Positions 8,945 to 17,919 of a stretch of 64,000 nucleotides of DNA are shown one piece after another. Origin of the DNA: Enterococcus canintestini (GTDB lineage Bacteria; Bacillota; Bacilli; Lactobacillales; Enterococcaceae). The position numbers and the translations under genes are program-made. The notes under the pieces are model-generated. The model worked only from the letters and a program-made list of their open reading frames with translations, did no database searches and had not been told where the DNA came from. The stretch covers positions 62,001 through 126,000 of the forward strand of contig NZ_JXKG01000004.1 in NCBI RefSeq assembly GCF_001885735.1, written 5' to 3'. Position 1 is the stretch's first letter. Each line of letters opens with the position of its first letter.

Positions 8945-9775
8945 ATGGTTAAAAGAAGTTATCAAATTGAAACAGCAATTCACTATATCATTCTAACATT
9001 ATTAGGAATTTTATTTTTACTTCCATTATTGTGGATGCTTTTTGCATCTGTTGATACAGGAGCAATACAGGCGTTAAAGGTACCTAAGAGTTTTACTTTA
9101 GAAAATTTCATTTCAATTATTACTGATGGAGGGTTAATTCGTTCTTTTGGTATTGGGCTATTAATTTCAGGCTGTCAATCTTTATTAGTAGTTGCTCTTT
9201 GTGTATTGGCCGCTTACCCTCTTTCGCGCTATAAACTTCGGTATAAAAAATCATTTATGATGACGATTTTATTTATGACATCATTACCAATGACTGCGGT
9301 TATTGTTCCAGTGTTTCAAATGTTTTTATACTTAAAATTCCAGGATTCTCTATTAGCGCTTACGTTTTTTTTAACAGCTTCGTCACTACCCTACGGAATT
9401 TGGATGATGAAAAATTTTATGGATTCAGTTCCACTTGACTTAGAGGAATCGGCATGGATTGATGGCGCGTCTACTTGGCAAGGCATAAAAAAAGTTGTTG
9501 CTCCATTAATGTTGCCTGGAATTTTTACAGTTGGGATATTTACATTTTCTGGAAGTTGGGGAAATTTTTTTGTACCGTATATTTTAATTCAATCTCCAGA
9601 TAAAATGCCAGCTTCCGTTTCAATTTTTCAATTCTTTGGTAATTTTGGAATGGTTAATTATGGTCGATTAGCGGCTTTTTCAGTTTTATATTCTTTACCA
9701 GTTGTAATTTTATATGCTATTTCACAAAACTTCATGTCTAAAGGCTTTAGTATGGGAGGAGCAACAAAAGGATGA
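8945..9775 (+). CDS. Sugar ABC transporter permease (MalG/UgpE type)
   Basis: A 276-residue second permease with six predicted helices and an EAA loop (EESAWIDGASTWQGIKKV, about residues 164-181). The ATG at 8945 follows TAGGTG by 6 bases; a GTG at 8936 lies within that ribosome site and is less likely. Its stop overlaps the mannosidase start (ATGA), coupling uptake to hydrolysis. Confidence 0.93.
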   Translation: MVKRSYQIETAIHYIILTLLGILFLLPLLWMLFASVDTGAIQALKVPKSFTLENFISIITDGGLIRSFGIGLLISGCQSLLVVALCVLAAYPLSRYKLRYKKSFMMTILFMTSLPMTAVIVPVFQMFLYLKFQDSLLALTFFLTASSLPYGIWMMKNFMDSVPLDLEESAWIDGASTWQGIKKVVAPLMLPGIFTVGIFTFSGSWGNFFVPYILIQSPDKMPASVSIFQFFGNFGMVNYGRLAAFSVLYSLPVVILYAISQNFMSKGFSMGGATKG

Positions 9776-12700
9776 TGAATTTTACATTTGTAGAAGATAA
9801 GTTGCGCAAACGAATCGATAGCTTAAAAGAGTTCCGCTATCGGAGAAAGGTAGCAATTAAAGACTGGTTTATTAAAGAGGATGTTACAAAAGGAGAAAAA
9901 TATCCACCAGTAAGTTTTAACGATTGGCAAACATTTACATTAGGAGAGCATTGGAGTGGGCGAGACTTCTATCTTTGGATTCAGCAAGTGATAAAAATTC
10001 CTAATAGTGGAAGACTACTATTTCTTTTTGATTTTGGTAGAACTGGTGGTGGATATAATTCTGGGTTTGAATCACTTCTTTTTATCAATGGTAATCCCTA
10101 CCAAGGTGTGGATAGTAATCATCAAGAAGTATTTTTAGATGATAGTTTATATGGAAAGGAAATTACAGTATCGTTGCGGTTGTGGTCTGGACTTGAAGGA
10201 GGTGGACCAGAAAAAATTCAACGGCATGAATTCAAAAGAGCGGAATTAGTAGTGCTAGATGAACAAACTGATGAATTATATTATCTGTCTGACGTTGTCT
10301 TGAATACTATTTTGGAATTAAACGATAATGACCCAATCAAATATCAATTACTTGATGTGTTAAATCGAGCATTTATTAAAATCGATTGGTCATATCCTGG
10401 AAGTGATGAATTCTATGCTTCAATTGAGCAAGCAGAAAGTTATTTATCTGAAAATATTGATAAAATTGATAAAGATGATAACGTTGAGATTACGGCAATT
10501 GGTCATACTCATATTGATGTAGCTTGGTTATGGCGTTTAAAACATACAAGAGAAAAAGCGGTTCGAAGCTTTTCCACAGTATTACGCTTAATGGAAAAAT
10601 ATCCAGATTATATATTTTTACAAACTCAACCGCAACTATATAAGTATATAAAAAATGACTATCCGGAGATATATCAGAGAATTAAAAAACGCATCGCAGA
10701 GGGACGTTGGGAAGTTGACGGGGCGATGTGGTTGGAATCAGATTGTAATATTCCAAGTGGCGAATCATTGACCCGGCAAATCTTACATGGTTCAAAATTC
10801 ATTAAAGAAGAATTTGACCAAGAAGTTAATTATTTATGGTTGCCAGATGTTTTTGGATACTCGTGGGCTTTACCACAGATCTTAAAGAAGAGTGGTATTA
10901 CTACTTTCATGACTACAAAAATTAGTTGGAATCAATTTAACCGGATGCCTCATGATACTTTCATTTGGAAAGGAATGGATGGTAGTGAAATTTTAACTCA
11001 TTTTATTACAACCCCGGAACCTAAACCGCATGCTAGTTGGGCATCTGAATGGTTTTATACGTATAATGGACTTCTAGAACCAGAAACGGTGTTGGGAGCC
11101 TATAGAGGTTATAGGGATAAAGATATTAATTCTAATCTTTTAATTTCTTATGGGCATGGTGATGGAGGTGGTGGTGTTACACGAGATATGTTGGAAAAGC
11201 GCAGACAAATGAATCGGGTCGCAGGCCTACCAAAAGTTAAGACAGGAAAAGCCAAAGATTTCTTTGAAAAATTACAAGAAACTTTTAGCGAAACAGACCA
11301 TTATGTGCATAAATGGGATGGAGAATTGTATTTAGAATACCATAGAGGAACATATACATCTCAAAGTTATGTAAAAAAAATGAATCGAAAAACCGAGCTT
11401 GCACTACGTGAATTAGAAATTTTATACACGTTTGCGGAATCTAAGGGCTATGACTATCCTAAAGAAAAACTTTTTGAACTCTGGGAGATTTTACTACGAA
11501 ATCAATTTCACGATATTATTCCCGGCTCCTCTATTAAAGAGGTTTATCAAGATCACAAGGAGGAATTTAGTATTGTTAAAAGAGAGATTCAAAATTTACA
11601 TCAGCAATTAAACAAGTCAACCGATAAATTACTGCTCATTAATACTGCTGCATGGTCAAGAGATACACTTGCTTCTATCCCTTTGGAAAGCGCAAATAAC
11701 TATCAAGATGAACAAGGAAATATTTTTTCTACAGTTAGAGTAAAAGATAAAAAATATATTTATATTCCAGAGTTATCAGCACTTTCCGACAGACTTTTAA
11801 CGCCAATTGATGACGTAATAGTAGCATCGCAAGTAACCGGAGTCGTGAAAGAAAATTATGTAGAAACTACTCATTATATTTTAAAATGGAATGATAATGG
11901 TCATTTTACCAGTCTTTATGATAAAGATTATGAGCGCGAGGTGTTGAAAGGAAAAGGTAATCAATTACAAATATTTGAAGATAAACCTAAAGACTTCGAC
12001 GCATGGGATATTGATATTTTTTATCAAGAAAAGATGACAGAAATACCGTTCACAAATTATACGTTGACTGAGAATAATGAGTTTTTTGTAGAGATTACCT
12101 TTGATGCTGAAATTGGTAAATCACAACTTACCCAAAAAGTACGTCTTTACGCAAATTCAAGACGAATTGATTTCATTACAGATGTGGATTGGACAGAACG
12201 ACAACGGTTATTGAAGGTAGCTTTTGAAGTTGATGTAAGAGCTACGGAAGCAACTTATGATATTCAATATGGAAATGTTAAACGGCCTACTCATTGGAAT
12301 ACAAGTTGGGATATGGCTAAATTTGAAACTGTAGGTCATCAATGGGCTGATTTATCTGAAAGAGATTATGGAGTTAGCTTAATGAATAATTGTAAATATG
12401 GTTATGATATTAAAGAAAATACGATGCGGCTATCGCTATTAAAAGGTGGTATATATCCTGATCCTGAAGCTGACCATGGGCATCATAGTTTCACTTACAG
12501 TATTTTTCCTCATAGTGGTGATTGTATTTCAGGGGGAACAGTTGAAGAAGCATGGGAAATTAATAATCCTATAACTGTCTTAAATCAAGATGAACATATA
12601 CTGCCAGATATACAACTAGTAGTTGAAGGTGGTATTGCAATTGATGCGATAAAAAAAGCTGAAAATGGGAAAGGTTTTATTTTGCGAGTTCATGATTATT

Positions 12701-12852
12701 CTGGTGGTCGTAGTAAATTTGAAATTTTGGGAATGAAAGACGTTAACTGGAATTCGACAAATTTATTAGAATTAGATGAGCATGATCATAATAAAGGGCA
12801 CCTAGCTTTTGAAATATCACCATATGAAGTAAAGACGATACGAATATATTGA
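9772..12852 (+). CDS. Alpha-mannosidase, glycoside hydrolase family 38
   Basis: A 1026-residue cytosolic enzyme (no signal peptide) that removes alpha-linked mannose. GH38 marks are the zinc site HTHIDVAW (His245, His247, Asp249) and the nucleophile motif LPDVFGYS with Asp359. A further zinc-site histidine is expected in RNQFHDIIPGSS, and a long C-terminal beta-sandwich follows. Length agrees with bacterial GH38 enzymes. The ATG overlaps the permease stop. Context suggests it degrades mannosides imported by the transporter; host N-glycans or yeast mannan are possible sources. The exact linkage specificity cannot be read. Confidence 0.95.
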   Translation: MMNFTFVEDKLRKRIDSLKEFRYRRKVAIKDWFIKEDVTKGEKYPPVSFNDWQTFTLGEHWSGRDFYLWIQQVIKIPNSGRLLFLFDFGRTGGGYNSGFESLLFINGNPYQGVDSNHQEVFLDDSLYGKEITVSLRLWSGLEGGGPEKIQRHEFKRAELVVLDEQTDELYYLSDVVLNTILELNDNDPIKYQLLDVLNRAFIKIDWSYPGSDEFYASIEQAESYLSENIDKIDKDDNVEITAIGHTHIDVAWLWRLKHTREKAVRSFSTVLRLMEKYPDYIFLQTQPQLYKYIKNDYPEIYQRIKKRIAEGRWEVDGAMWLESDCNIPSGESLTRQILHGSKFIKEEFDQEVNYLWLPDVFGYSWALPQILKKSGITTFMTTKISWNQFNRMPHDTFIWKGMDGSEILTHFITTPEPKPHASWASEWFYTYNGLLEPETVLGAYRGYRDKDINSNLLISYGHGDGGGGVTRDMLEKRRQMNRVAGLPKVKTGKAKDFFEKLQETFSETDHYVHKWDGELYLEYHRGTYTSQSYVKKMNRKTELALRELEILYTFAESKGYDYPKEKLFELWEILLRNQFHDIIPGSSIKEVYQDHKEEFSIVKREIQNLHQQLNKSTDKLLLINTAAWSRDTLASIPLESANNYQDEQGNIFSTVRVKDKKYIYIPELSALSDRLLTPIDDVIVASQVTGVVKENYVETTHYILKWNDNGHFTSLYDKDYEREVLKGKGNQLQIFEDKPKDFDAWDIDIFYQEKMTEIPFTNYTLTENNEFFVEITFDAEIGKSQLTQKVRLYANSRRIDFITDVDWTERQRLLKVAFEVDVRATEATYDIQYGNVKRPTHWNTSWDMAKFETVGHQWADLSERDYGVSLMNNCKYGYDIKENTMRLSLLKGGIYPDPEADHGHHSFTYSIFPHSGDCISGGTVEEAWEINNPITVLNQDEHILPDIQLVVEGGIAIDAIKKAENGKGFILRVHDYSGGRSKFEILGMKDVNWNSTNLLELDEHDHNKGHLAFEISPYEVKTIRIY

Positions 12853-12858
12853 TGGAAT

Positions 12859-12934
12859 GACAACGGCATAAAAAATTAATCGAAAATAAATATATTATTT
12901 AATTTTTGATATTTTTTGAAACCGTTGTCTTTTT
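12859..12934 (+). terminator. Terminator of the mannosidase operon
   Basis: GACAACGG (12859-12866) pairs with CCGTTGTC (12922-12929). An AT-rich inner stem (AAAAATTAA with TTAATTTTT) lies between them, and CTTTTT follows. It separates the mannosidase from the downstream regulator gene. Confidence 0.8.
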
Positions 12935-12983
12935 CGCCTTTTTTTAGTATAAAAACTGTGCCATAATTCAATGGGGGGATCGA

Positions 12984-15194
12984 ATGAGGAATACAATATA
13001 CAAAAAGATTTTTTTCTCTTTTTCCATCATTATTATTTTATATACAGTTTTATTACTTTTTGTTTTTATTTCTAAAGAATTGAGCCGTCAGCGTTATGAA
13101 TCTACAGTTGAGGTAGAGTTTTATTTAGAAAGAGAAGGAGCACGTATTGATTCGCAAATTGAAACAGCAATTGATTCCACACAAATGTTAGCTGACAATA
13201 AAAAAATTCAAGAGTTAGCTGATGTAACACAGAATAATTATGCGCTATTTTCAGATATATTCGATCAAATGAAAGATAATCTTTTTTCAGGCTATCAGTT
13301 AGGTTATAATCTGGGAATTACTCAAGGAGAAAATCAAAAAGTTGTAGGATTGAATGGTTATTTTGATTTTGATGATTATTTGAATTTTATTGGTATACCA
13401 AAAGATAATCCTGAAATCCGAGATTTTTTTAATGATGATGATCGGTATAGAATTCGTATTATTACTGTAAATCAAAGTATTTATCTATTAAGAAAAATTT
13501 ACCAAGCAGATAATCCTGCTTCGTTATACTTTATTGTGAATTGGGATAAGCAACGGCTTCGTGGACAAGAAAATATCAACGAATTAGGGAAGCTGTATTT
13601 TCAAGATTCAGAAGCAGGTAAAAAGAATCTTGAGGATGAGGTTAGTACTTTGTCTTCATTGATTCCCATAAAACCTCAAAATTCGAACCTAATCGGACAT
13701 AAAGTAGAGTCAGATAATTCTATTTTTTGGAAGTTTTCTAATATCGTTCCATCACTAGCCTATATTTATATTGTTCCTCAAAAAAATTTAACTCGTCTAC
13801 CCTTAGATACTGTATGGGTTATCGTTGTCGTTTTAATTGCCTCTTTATTATTAGGTTCAATACTGACATTATATTTTAGTCGAACTAATTATCGTCCTTA
13901 CCGTAAAATAATATCAGAAATTCAACATGATGATAATGGCAGCGTAAACGTGGAAGTTCTTTTGAAGAAAATTGAAGATTTGAAAACTGGACGTGCGAAT
14001 TATGATCGCTTTCAAGCCTCAAATATTGAAGATATTAGAGAAATGTTTTTCAAGAATGTTCTACTTGGAAAATATCCTCCTAATGATCTTCAAAGAATTG
14101 CTTCTAGCGTGGGGTTAGAATCTTTAAAATCAGGTGGATTAGTTGCAATTTTAACTATTAAAGGGCGTTCAAAAGATGAAGAAAACTTAAAAGAAAGAGA
14201 ACTGCTAAAAGCACGACAACGGATTATTGAATATGGGACAGATACGAAAAGCGTTAAATTATACGTCCAGCCAATTGAATCTGGACGATTTGCTTTAATT
14301 TATTCTACTAAGGAACAAGCTGATGTTTTGAGAAGAATCGAAGAATTGCGTAATCTTTTGGCGAATAGCCTTCACTTAGAAAGTCAATTTTTTCTATCAG
14401 TTCCCTTTGATACTATTACAGATTTTGCTTCAGTTTTTAGAGATGTTTTTAGTCTAAATGTAGATAGTCTTTTTAAACCGGAACAAATTATTATCAATCG
14501 TTCTTTGGACAAGGGAAACGATTTTGTCTACTCAGTTGAAGCCGAGCAAAGACTCGTTCATCTTGTAAAGGCACGTAAAATTGAGGAAGCTCATAATTTA
14601 GTTGAAAATATTTTACGAACAAATTATATTGAAAAAAGACTCACCACACATGCGTTAGAAGATTTAAAGCAGTCTTTAATCAATACAATAAAACGAATTA
14701 CACAATTGTTGGAAGTTAATTTTGCAGATTTTTATACTAATAATCAAACATTATTTGAACAACTAATCAGTACAGATTCTAAAGAACTTTATAGAGTGTT
14801 TTTGACGTTATTTCAAGAAATATTTACAGTTGCTGAAGAGAATGAAGAAGAAACACAAGATATTATAAGGCGTATATTGGAATACATTGATATACACTAC
14901 AAAGAAGATCTTTCTTTATCTGACTTAGCTGAAAATTTTGCTTTAACAGAATCCTATTTATCTCGTTTGATTAAAGAAAGAACAGGCATTACATTTAAAA
15001 GTTATTTAAATCAATTGAAAGTAAATTATGCAAAAAAATTATTAACGGAGAAAAAAATGAAAGTTAGTGAAGTTGCTGAGTCGGTGGGAGTACAAAATGT
15101 AAATACATTTATTCGGATGTTTAAGCAGTATGAAGGGGTTACCCCAGGCAAATACTCAACCTATAGGGTGGAGGAGAAACTTGAAGATAAATAA
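12984..15194 (+). CDS. Membrane-anchored AraC-family regulator
   Basis: A 736-residue protein with two membrane helices (about residues 8-30 and 275-298). They enclose a ~245-residue extracellular segment, and a long cytoplasmic linker ends in an AraC-type double helix-turn-helix (about residues 645-728, including LSDLAENFALTESYLSRLI). The architecture resembles Bacillus YesS/YtdP-type regulators, which sense an external sugar or a binding protein and switch a neighbouring carbohydrate operon. The ATG follows GGGGGG by 6 bases. It is adjacent to, but terminator-separated from, the mannosidase operon, which is its likely target. Confidence 0.88.
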   Translation: MRNTIYKKIFFSFSIIIILYTVLLLFVFISKELSRQRYESTVEVEFYLEREGARIDSQIETAIDSTQMLADNKKIQELADVTQNNYALFSDIFDQMKDNLFSGYQLGYNLGITQGENQKVVGLNGYFDFDDYLNFIGIPKDNPEIRDFFNDDDRYRIRIITVNQSIYLLRKIYQADNPASLYFIVNWDKQRLRGQENINELGKLYFQDSEAGKKNLEDEVSTLSSLIPIKPQNSNLIGHKVESDNSIFWKFSNIVPSLAYIYIVPQKNLTRLPLDTVWVIVVVLIASLLLGSILTLYFSRTNYRPYRKIISEIQHDDNGSVNVEVLLKKIEDLKTGRANYDRFQASNIEDIREMFFKNVLLGKYPPNDLQRIASSVGLESLKSGGLVAILTIKGRSKDEENLKERELLKARQRIIEYGTDTKSVKLYVQPIESGRFALIYSTKEQADVLRRIEELRNLLANSLHLESQFFLSVPFDTITDFASVFRDVFSLNVDSLFKPEQIIINRSLDKGNDFVYSVEAEQRLVHLVKARKIEEAHNLVENILRTNYIEKRLTTHALEDLKQSLINTIKRITQLLEVNFADFYTNNQTLFEQLISTDSKELYRVFLTLFQEIFTVAEENEEETQDIIRRILEYIDIHYKEDLSLSDLAENFALTESYLSRLIKERTGITFKSYLNQLKVNYAKKLLTEKKMKVSEVAESVGVQNVNTFIRMFKQYEGVTPGKYSTYRVEEKLEDK

Positions 15195-15636
15195 ATTTAC
15201 TACCATTACGCTTGCTCATTGGGAATTATTATTAGATGCAGATCCTGCTAAAAAAATAGTCAAAGACTATACCAGTCGCAGCACATGTTTTGAACTAAAT
15301 CAAAATGGGGAACTCGCAGGTGTTATTGTTTTATTAGCCACACGGCCAGAAACTGTGGAAATTATGAACTTGGCAGTGGCAAAAAAGTTTCGTGGTCAAA
15401 AATTGGCTCAGAAAATGATAGCTGAGGCATTGAATTGGAGTAAGCAAGTGGGATTTCGTAGAGTAGAAATCGGAACCGGATCAACTGGAGTTGCGCAACT
15501 TTACTTGTATCAAAAATGTGGTTTTCGCATGACGCACATAGAGCAAGACTTTTTTGTACGTCATTATGAAGAAGCAATTATTGAAAATGGGCTTGTTTTA
15601 AAAGATATGGTTCGTCTAGCTCAAGATCTCGTTTAA
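15181..15636 (+). CDS. GNAT-family N-acetyltransferase
   Basis: A 151-residue acetyltransferase. The acetyl-CoA loop is VAKKFRGQKLAQKMI near residues 63-77, followed by RRVEIGTGSTGVAQLYLYQKCGF, a common GNAT C-terminus. The TTG at 15181 is chosen because GGAGGAG at 15170-15176 sits just before it; starting further upstream would place 17 extra residues inside the regulator gene. It overlaps that gene by 14 bases. The substrate is unknown. Confidence 0.82.
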   Translation: MKINKFTTITLAHWELLLDADPAKKIVKDYTSRSTCFELNQNGELAGVIVLLATRPETVEIMNLAVAKKFRGQKLAQKMIAEALNWSKQVGFRRVEIGTGSTGVAQLYLYQKCGFRMTHIEQDFFVRHYEEAIIENGLVLKDMVRLAQDLV

Positions 15637-15651
15637 AAGGAGTGAAAAGGT

Positions 15652-16224
15652 ATGCTGGATAAATCAATCCCTTATCATGAAGTCTGGATGAAACGGCAAT
15701 TAAAGCTACCGGTGGCAACGGCAAATCTTCCTTGTGGTTTTTCTTTTCAGTTTTATCAGGTAGGCGATGAAAAAGCATGGGCTGAAATTGAAACGAGTGT
15801 TTTAGAATTTGAAAGTAAATCAGATGCCATAACCTATTTTCGACGTACTTTTGCCCCCTATAAAGAAAAATTAGCGCAGCAAATGCTTTTTATTGTGGCG
15901 CCAAATGGAGAAAAAGTCGCTACTTGTACTGCTTGGCAAAAACAAATACAAAGGCAAAACTATCCTTTATTCCACTGGTTAGCTGTGAAGCCTGAATATC
16001 AAGGTCTAGGTTTGGCAACGGCATTAGTGGCCCAGATATTAACGCTTTTTCAAAAATTAATGAAAGAAGAGCCAACCATTTATCTCCATACCCAAACTTG
16101 GAGTCATGATGCTATTTTTTTATATAAAAAATTTGATTTTTCTTTAATGAGTGATAATCTTGACGGCAGTATCAATGAAGATTATCCGATTGTTATGCAG
16201 CTAATGACAGCTTTAGAAAAATAA
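15652..16224 (+). CDS. GNAT-family N-acetyltransferase
   Basis: A 190-residue protein. LAVKPEYQGLGLATALVAQIL (about residues 111-131) is the acetyl-CoA binding loop of the GNAT fold, and TWSHDAIFLYKKFDF is the usual late helix. It starts 15 bases after the preceding acetyltransferase with an AAAGGAG site, so the two are probably co-transcribed. They are different enough not to be a recent duplication. The substrate is unknown. Confidence 0.85.
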   Translation: MLDKSIPYHEVWMKRQLKLPVATANLPCGFSFQFYQVGDEKAWAEIETSVLEFESKSDAITYFRRTFAPYKEKLAQQMLFIVAPNGEKVATCTAWQKQIQRQNYPLFHWLAVKPEYQGLGLATALVAQILTLFQKLMKEEPTIYLHTQTWSHDAIFLYKKFDFSLMSDNLDGSINEDYPIVMQLMTALEK

Positions 16225-16293
16225 GTGTATCCGTTTTCGCAATGGGTGTTTCGCGTTATAATGAAAGTGACAACGGGTTAAGGGGGAAAGAAA

Positions 16294-16797
16294 ATGAAGG
16301 AGTTAACGTTTCAAAAAGGGAATGGCACAGAAAAAAAATATCAAGTTTTAGCCGACGGAAAAGAAGTGTATTACGTCTCTGAAGTTTTAACCTTACCAAC
16401 TAGAAAAAGATATTATTTGTATCAATCAGACGGTAAAAAACTAGGCGAAATAAAACGCAAACGTTACAGTATGGGCTATGTTGATTTACCTCGCTTATTT
16501 TTGAAATTAAATGCCTACAATGAGATTAGTATTGTTAAAGACATGCAAAATTTCCGTACTAGCTATGAAATTAAAGGTGAAAAGTTAGCGCTTGCGGGGG
16601 CTTTTTTAGGGGAGAATTTTGATATAACAAGAGGAAATGAAAAAATTGCCAGTGTAAAAGTTACAAAAGAACAGGACAATTACATTTTTGCCGTTAAAGT
16701 TTTAAAAGAAAACTTAGAGGTATTAATTGTCGGCTTTGTCAGTCTATTAGGGTTTGTTTACGAACATGAAAATATAACTTTTGATAAAGCAGAATAA
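16294..16797 (+). CDS. LURP-one/YxjI-like beta-barrel protein
   Basis: A 167-residue soluble protein made almost wholly of alternating short strands (KRYYLYQSDGKKLGEIKRKR, FDITRGNEKIASVKVTKEQDNYIFAVKV), a pattern like the tubby/LURP-one-related family. No catalytic motif is seen. A TATAAT box (16257-16262) and GGGGG ribosome site precede the ATG, and a terminator follows, so it is a single-gene unit. The function is unknown and the family call is moderate. Confidence 0.65.
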   Translation: MKELTFQKGNGTEKKYQVLADGKEVYYVSEVLTLPTRKRYYLYQSDGKKLGEIKRKRYSMGYVDLPRLFLKLNAYNEISIVKDMQNFRTSYEIKGEKLALAGAFLGENFDITRGNEKIASVKVTKEQDNYIFAVKVLKENLEVLIVGFVSLLGFVYEHENITFDKAE

Positions 16798-16800
16798 AAA

Positions 16801-16842
16801 AAGAAGTTGTTTGCTTTTTTAAGTAAACAGCTTCTTTTTTAT
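16801..16842 (+). terminator. Terminator after the LURP-one-like gene
   Basis: AAGAAGTTGTTTGC and GTAAACAGCTTCTT form a stem with G-T pairs, followed by TTTTTT. It also abuts the end of the minus-strand gene at 16842. Confidence 0.85.
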
Positions 16843-17006
16843 TATCTTCTTAAGGCATGGCGGATGACTTGTTTTTGCCAAGCATTTTCATAATGAGCCA
16901 ATTGTTCATGATAGTTACGCGTCCCTTTTTGAAACTGAACTTGCATGAATTTGATCAAGAGTAAAAAAGCGGTGATGATACCAAATAAAACGATAAATCG
17001 TAACAT
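16842..17006 (-). CDS. Small single-span membrane protein
   Basis: A 54-residue gene on the minus strand. It has one N-terminal hydrophobic helix (MLRFIVLFGIITAFLLLIKF) and a polar tail rich in His, Gln and Arg. The start is supported by a near-perfect GGAGGTGAGG site 3 bases before the ATG. It is divergent from the Crp/Fnr gene, and the shared 90-base spacer contains the GACATATGTC palindrome. No family is recognised. The context suggests it is regulated by, or works with, the neighbouring Crp/Fnr protein. Confidence 0.72.
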   Translation of the reverse strand: MLRFIVLFGIITAFLLLIKFMQVQFQKGTRNYHEQLAHYENAWQKQVIRHALRR

Positions 17007-17057
17007 CTTCCTCACCTCCTATAATTAGTTTAACTGCTTTTATTTTTCTTCTAATAG

Positions 17058-17067
17058 GACATATGTC
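17058..17067. promoter_or_regulatory. Crp/Fnr-type palindrome, upstream copy
   Basis: The perfect palindrome GACATATGTC lies within TAGGACATATGTCATA, 29 bases before the TTG start of the Crp/Fnr gene and 52 bases before the start of the divergent small gene. The same palindrome recurs just after the regulator gene. Confidence 0.65.
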
Positions 17068-17095
17068 ATAATAAAAAAGATTGGAGGCGGATACA

Positions 17096-17758
17096 TTGCA
17101 AAAAAAGTTGCTTGGTGCAAAACAAGAACAGATTTTAACCGAGTGGAACTTGGCAAAAGATTGTTTACGAGGGTGTGAAGTGTGGCAGTTTGACCAAAGG
17201 GAAACGATTATTACCCAAGGAGGGTTATTCGATCGTTTGCTGATAGTATTAGCTGGTAAAGCCAAAGTCTGTACATTAGCCGATAATGGTAAAAATTTAG
17301 TTTTAGCGTATTATATTTCAGATGGAATTATTGGGGATATGGAGTTTGCGATGAATAAAGATGAAGCGGCTACGACTATGGTGGCACTTTCTAATTTTCA
17401 GTGTATCGCCTTGCCAATTTTACCTAATGAAACGTATTTACGTCAGAATACGCTTTTTCTTAACCAGATGGCCAAAGGTTTAGCAGAAAAGCTTTTGTTA
17501 AGCTCTGAAAATTTTTTATCAGCGGCTTTTTATCCCGGCAAACAACGCCTATGTGGCTATATTTTGCAGTCGGCTTATAAAAATTTTTTCACTGATAATT
17601 TAACCGATGTGGCTGCTACAATCGGTATGAGTTATCGCCATATGTTTCGCCTACTAAATGATTTAATCACAGACGGTATTTTATTAAAAGTAGCCGGGGG
17701 TTATGAAATTATTCAGCCCGTACAATTAAAACAATTTGCAAACGGCTATTTGTCATAA
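17096..17758 (+). CDS. Crp/Fnr-family transcriptional regulator
   Basis: A 220-residue regulator. It has an N-terminal cyclic-nucleotide-binding-like beta barrel (about residues 25-120, with LLIVLAGKAKVCTLADNGKNLVLAYYISDGIIGDMEF) and a C-terminal winged helix (TDVAATIGMSYRHMFRLLNDLITDGIL, about 175-201). The cysteine spacing of an Fnr iron-sulfur cluster is not evident. The TTG at 17096 sits 8 bases after GGAGG. Identical palindromes precede and follow the gene, suggesting autoregulation and control of both neighbouring units. The effector is unknown; the closest general type is YeiL-like. Confidence 0.87.
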   Translation: MQKKLLGAKQEQILTEWNLAKDCLRGCEVWQFDQRETIITQGGLFDRLLIVLAGKAKVCTLADNGKNLVLAYYISDGIIGDMEFAMNKDEAATTMVALSNFQCIALPILPNETYLRQNTLFLNQMAKGLAEKLLLSSENFLSAAFYPGKQRLCGYILQSAYKNFFTDNLTDVAATIGMSYRHMFRLLNDLITDGILLKVAGGYEIIQPVQLKQFANGYLS

Positions 17759-17803
17759 GACATATGTCCTAGCTGTCAAATTCCACAAACTTTCATTTAT
17801 AGT
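17759..17803 (+). promoter_or_regulatory. Crp/Fnr-type palindrome (downstream copy) and promoter
   Basis: GACATATGTC at 17759-17768, read on the minus strand as TAGGACATATGTCTTA, matches the upstream copy at 15 of 16 positions. A -10-like TATAGT lies at 17798-17803, so the palindrome centre is about 41-47 bases before the expected start. That is the usual place for a class II Crp/Fnr activator site. It would drive the 17920-19050 operon. Confidence 0.6.
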
Positions 17804-17919
17804 AGTAAAAATGGCGGTGGCTGACTATTTTAATTGGAACTGTTTACTAGGCGCATTTATTGTTTGTAGGTCTTACTACCGCTAAAATAAAAGCAAAGAA
17901 ATAAATAGGAGGCGCTAAG

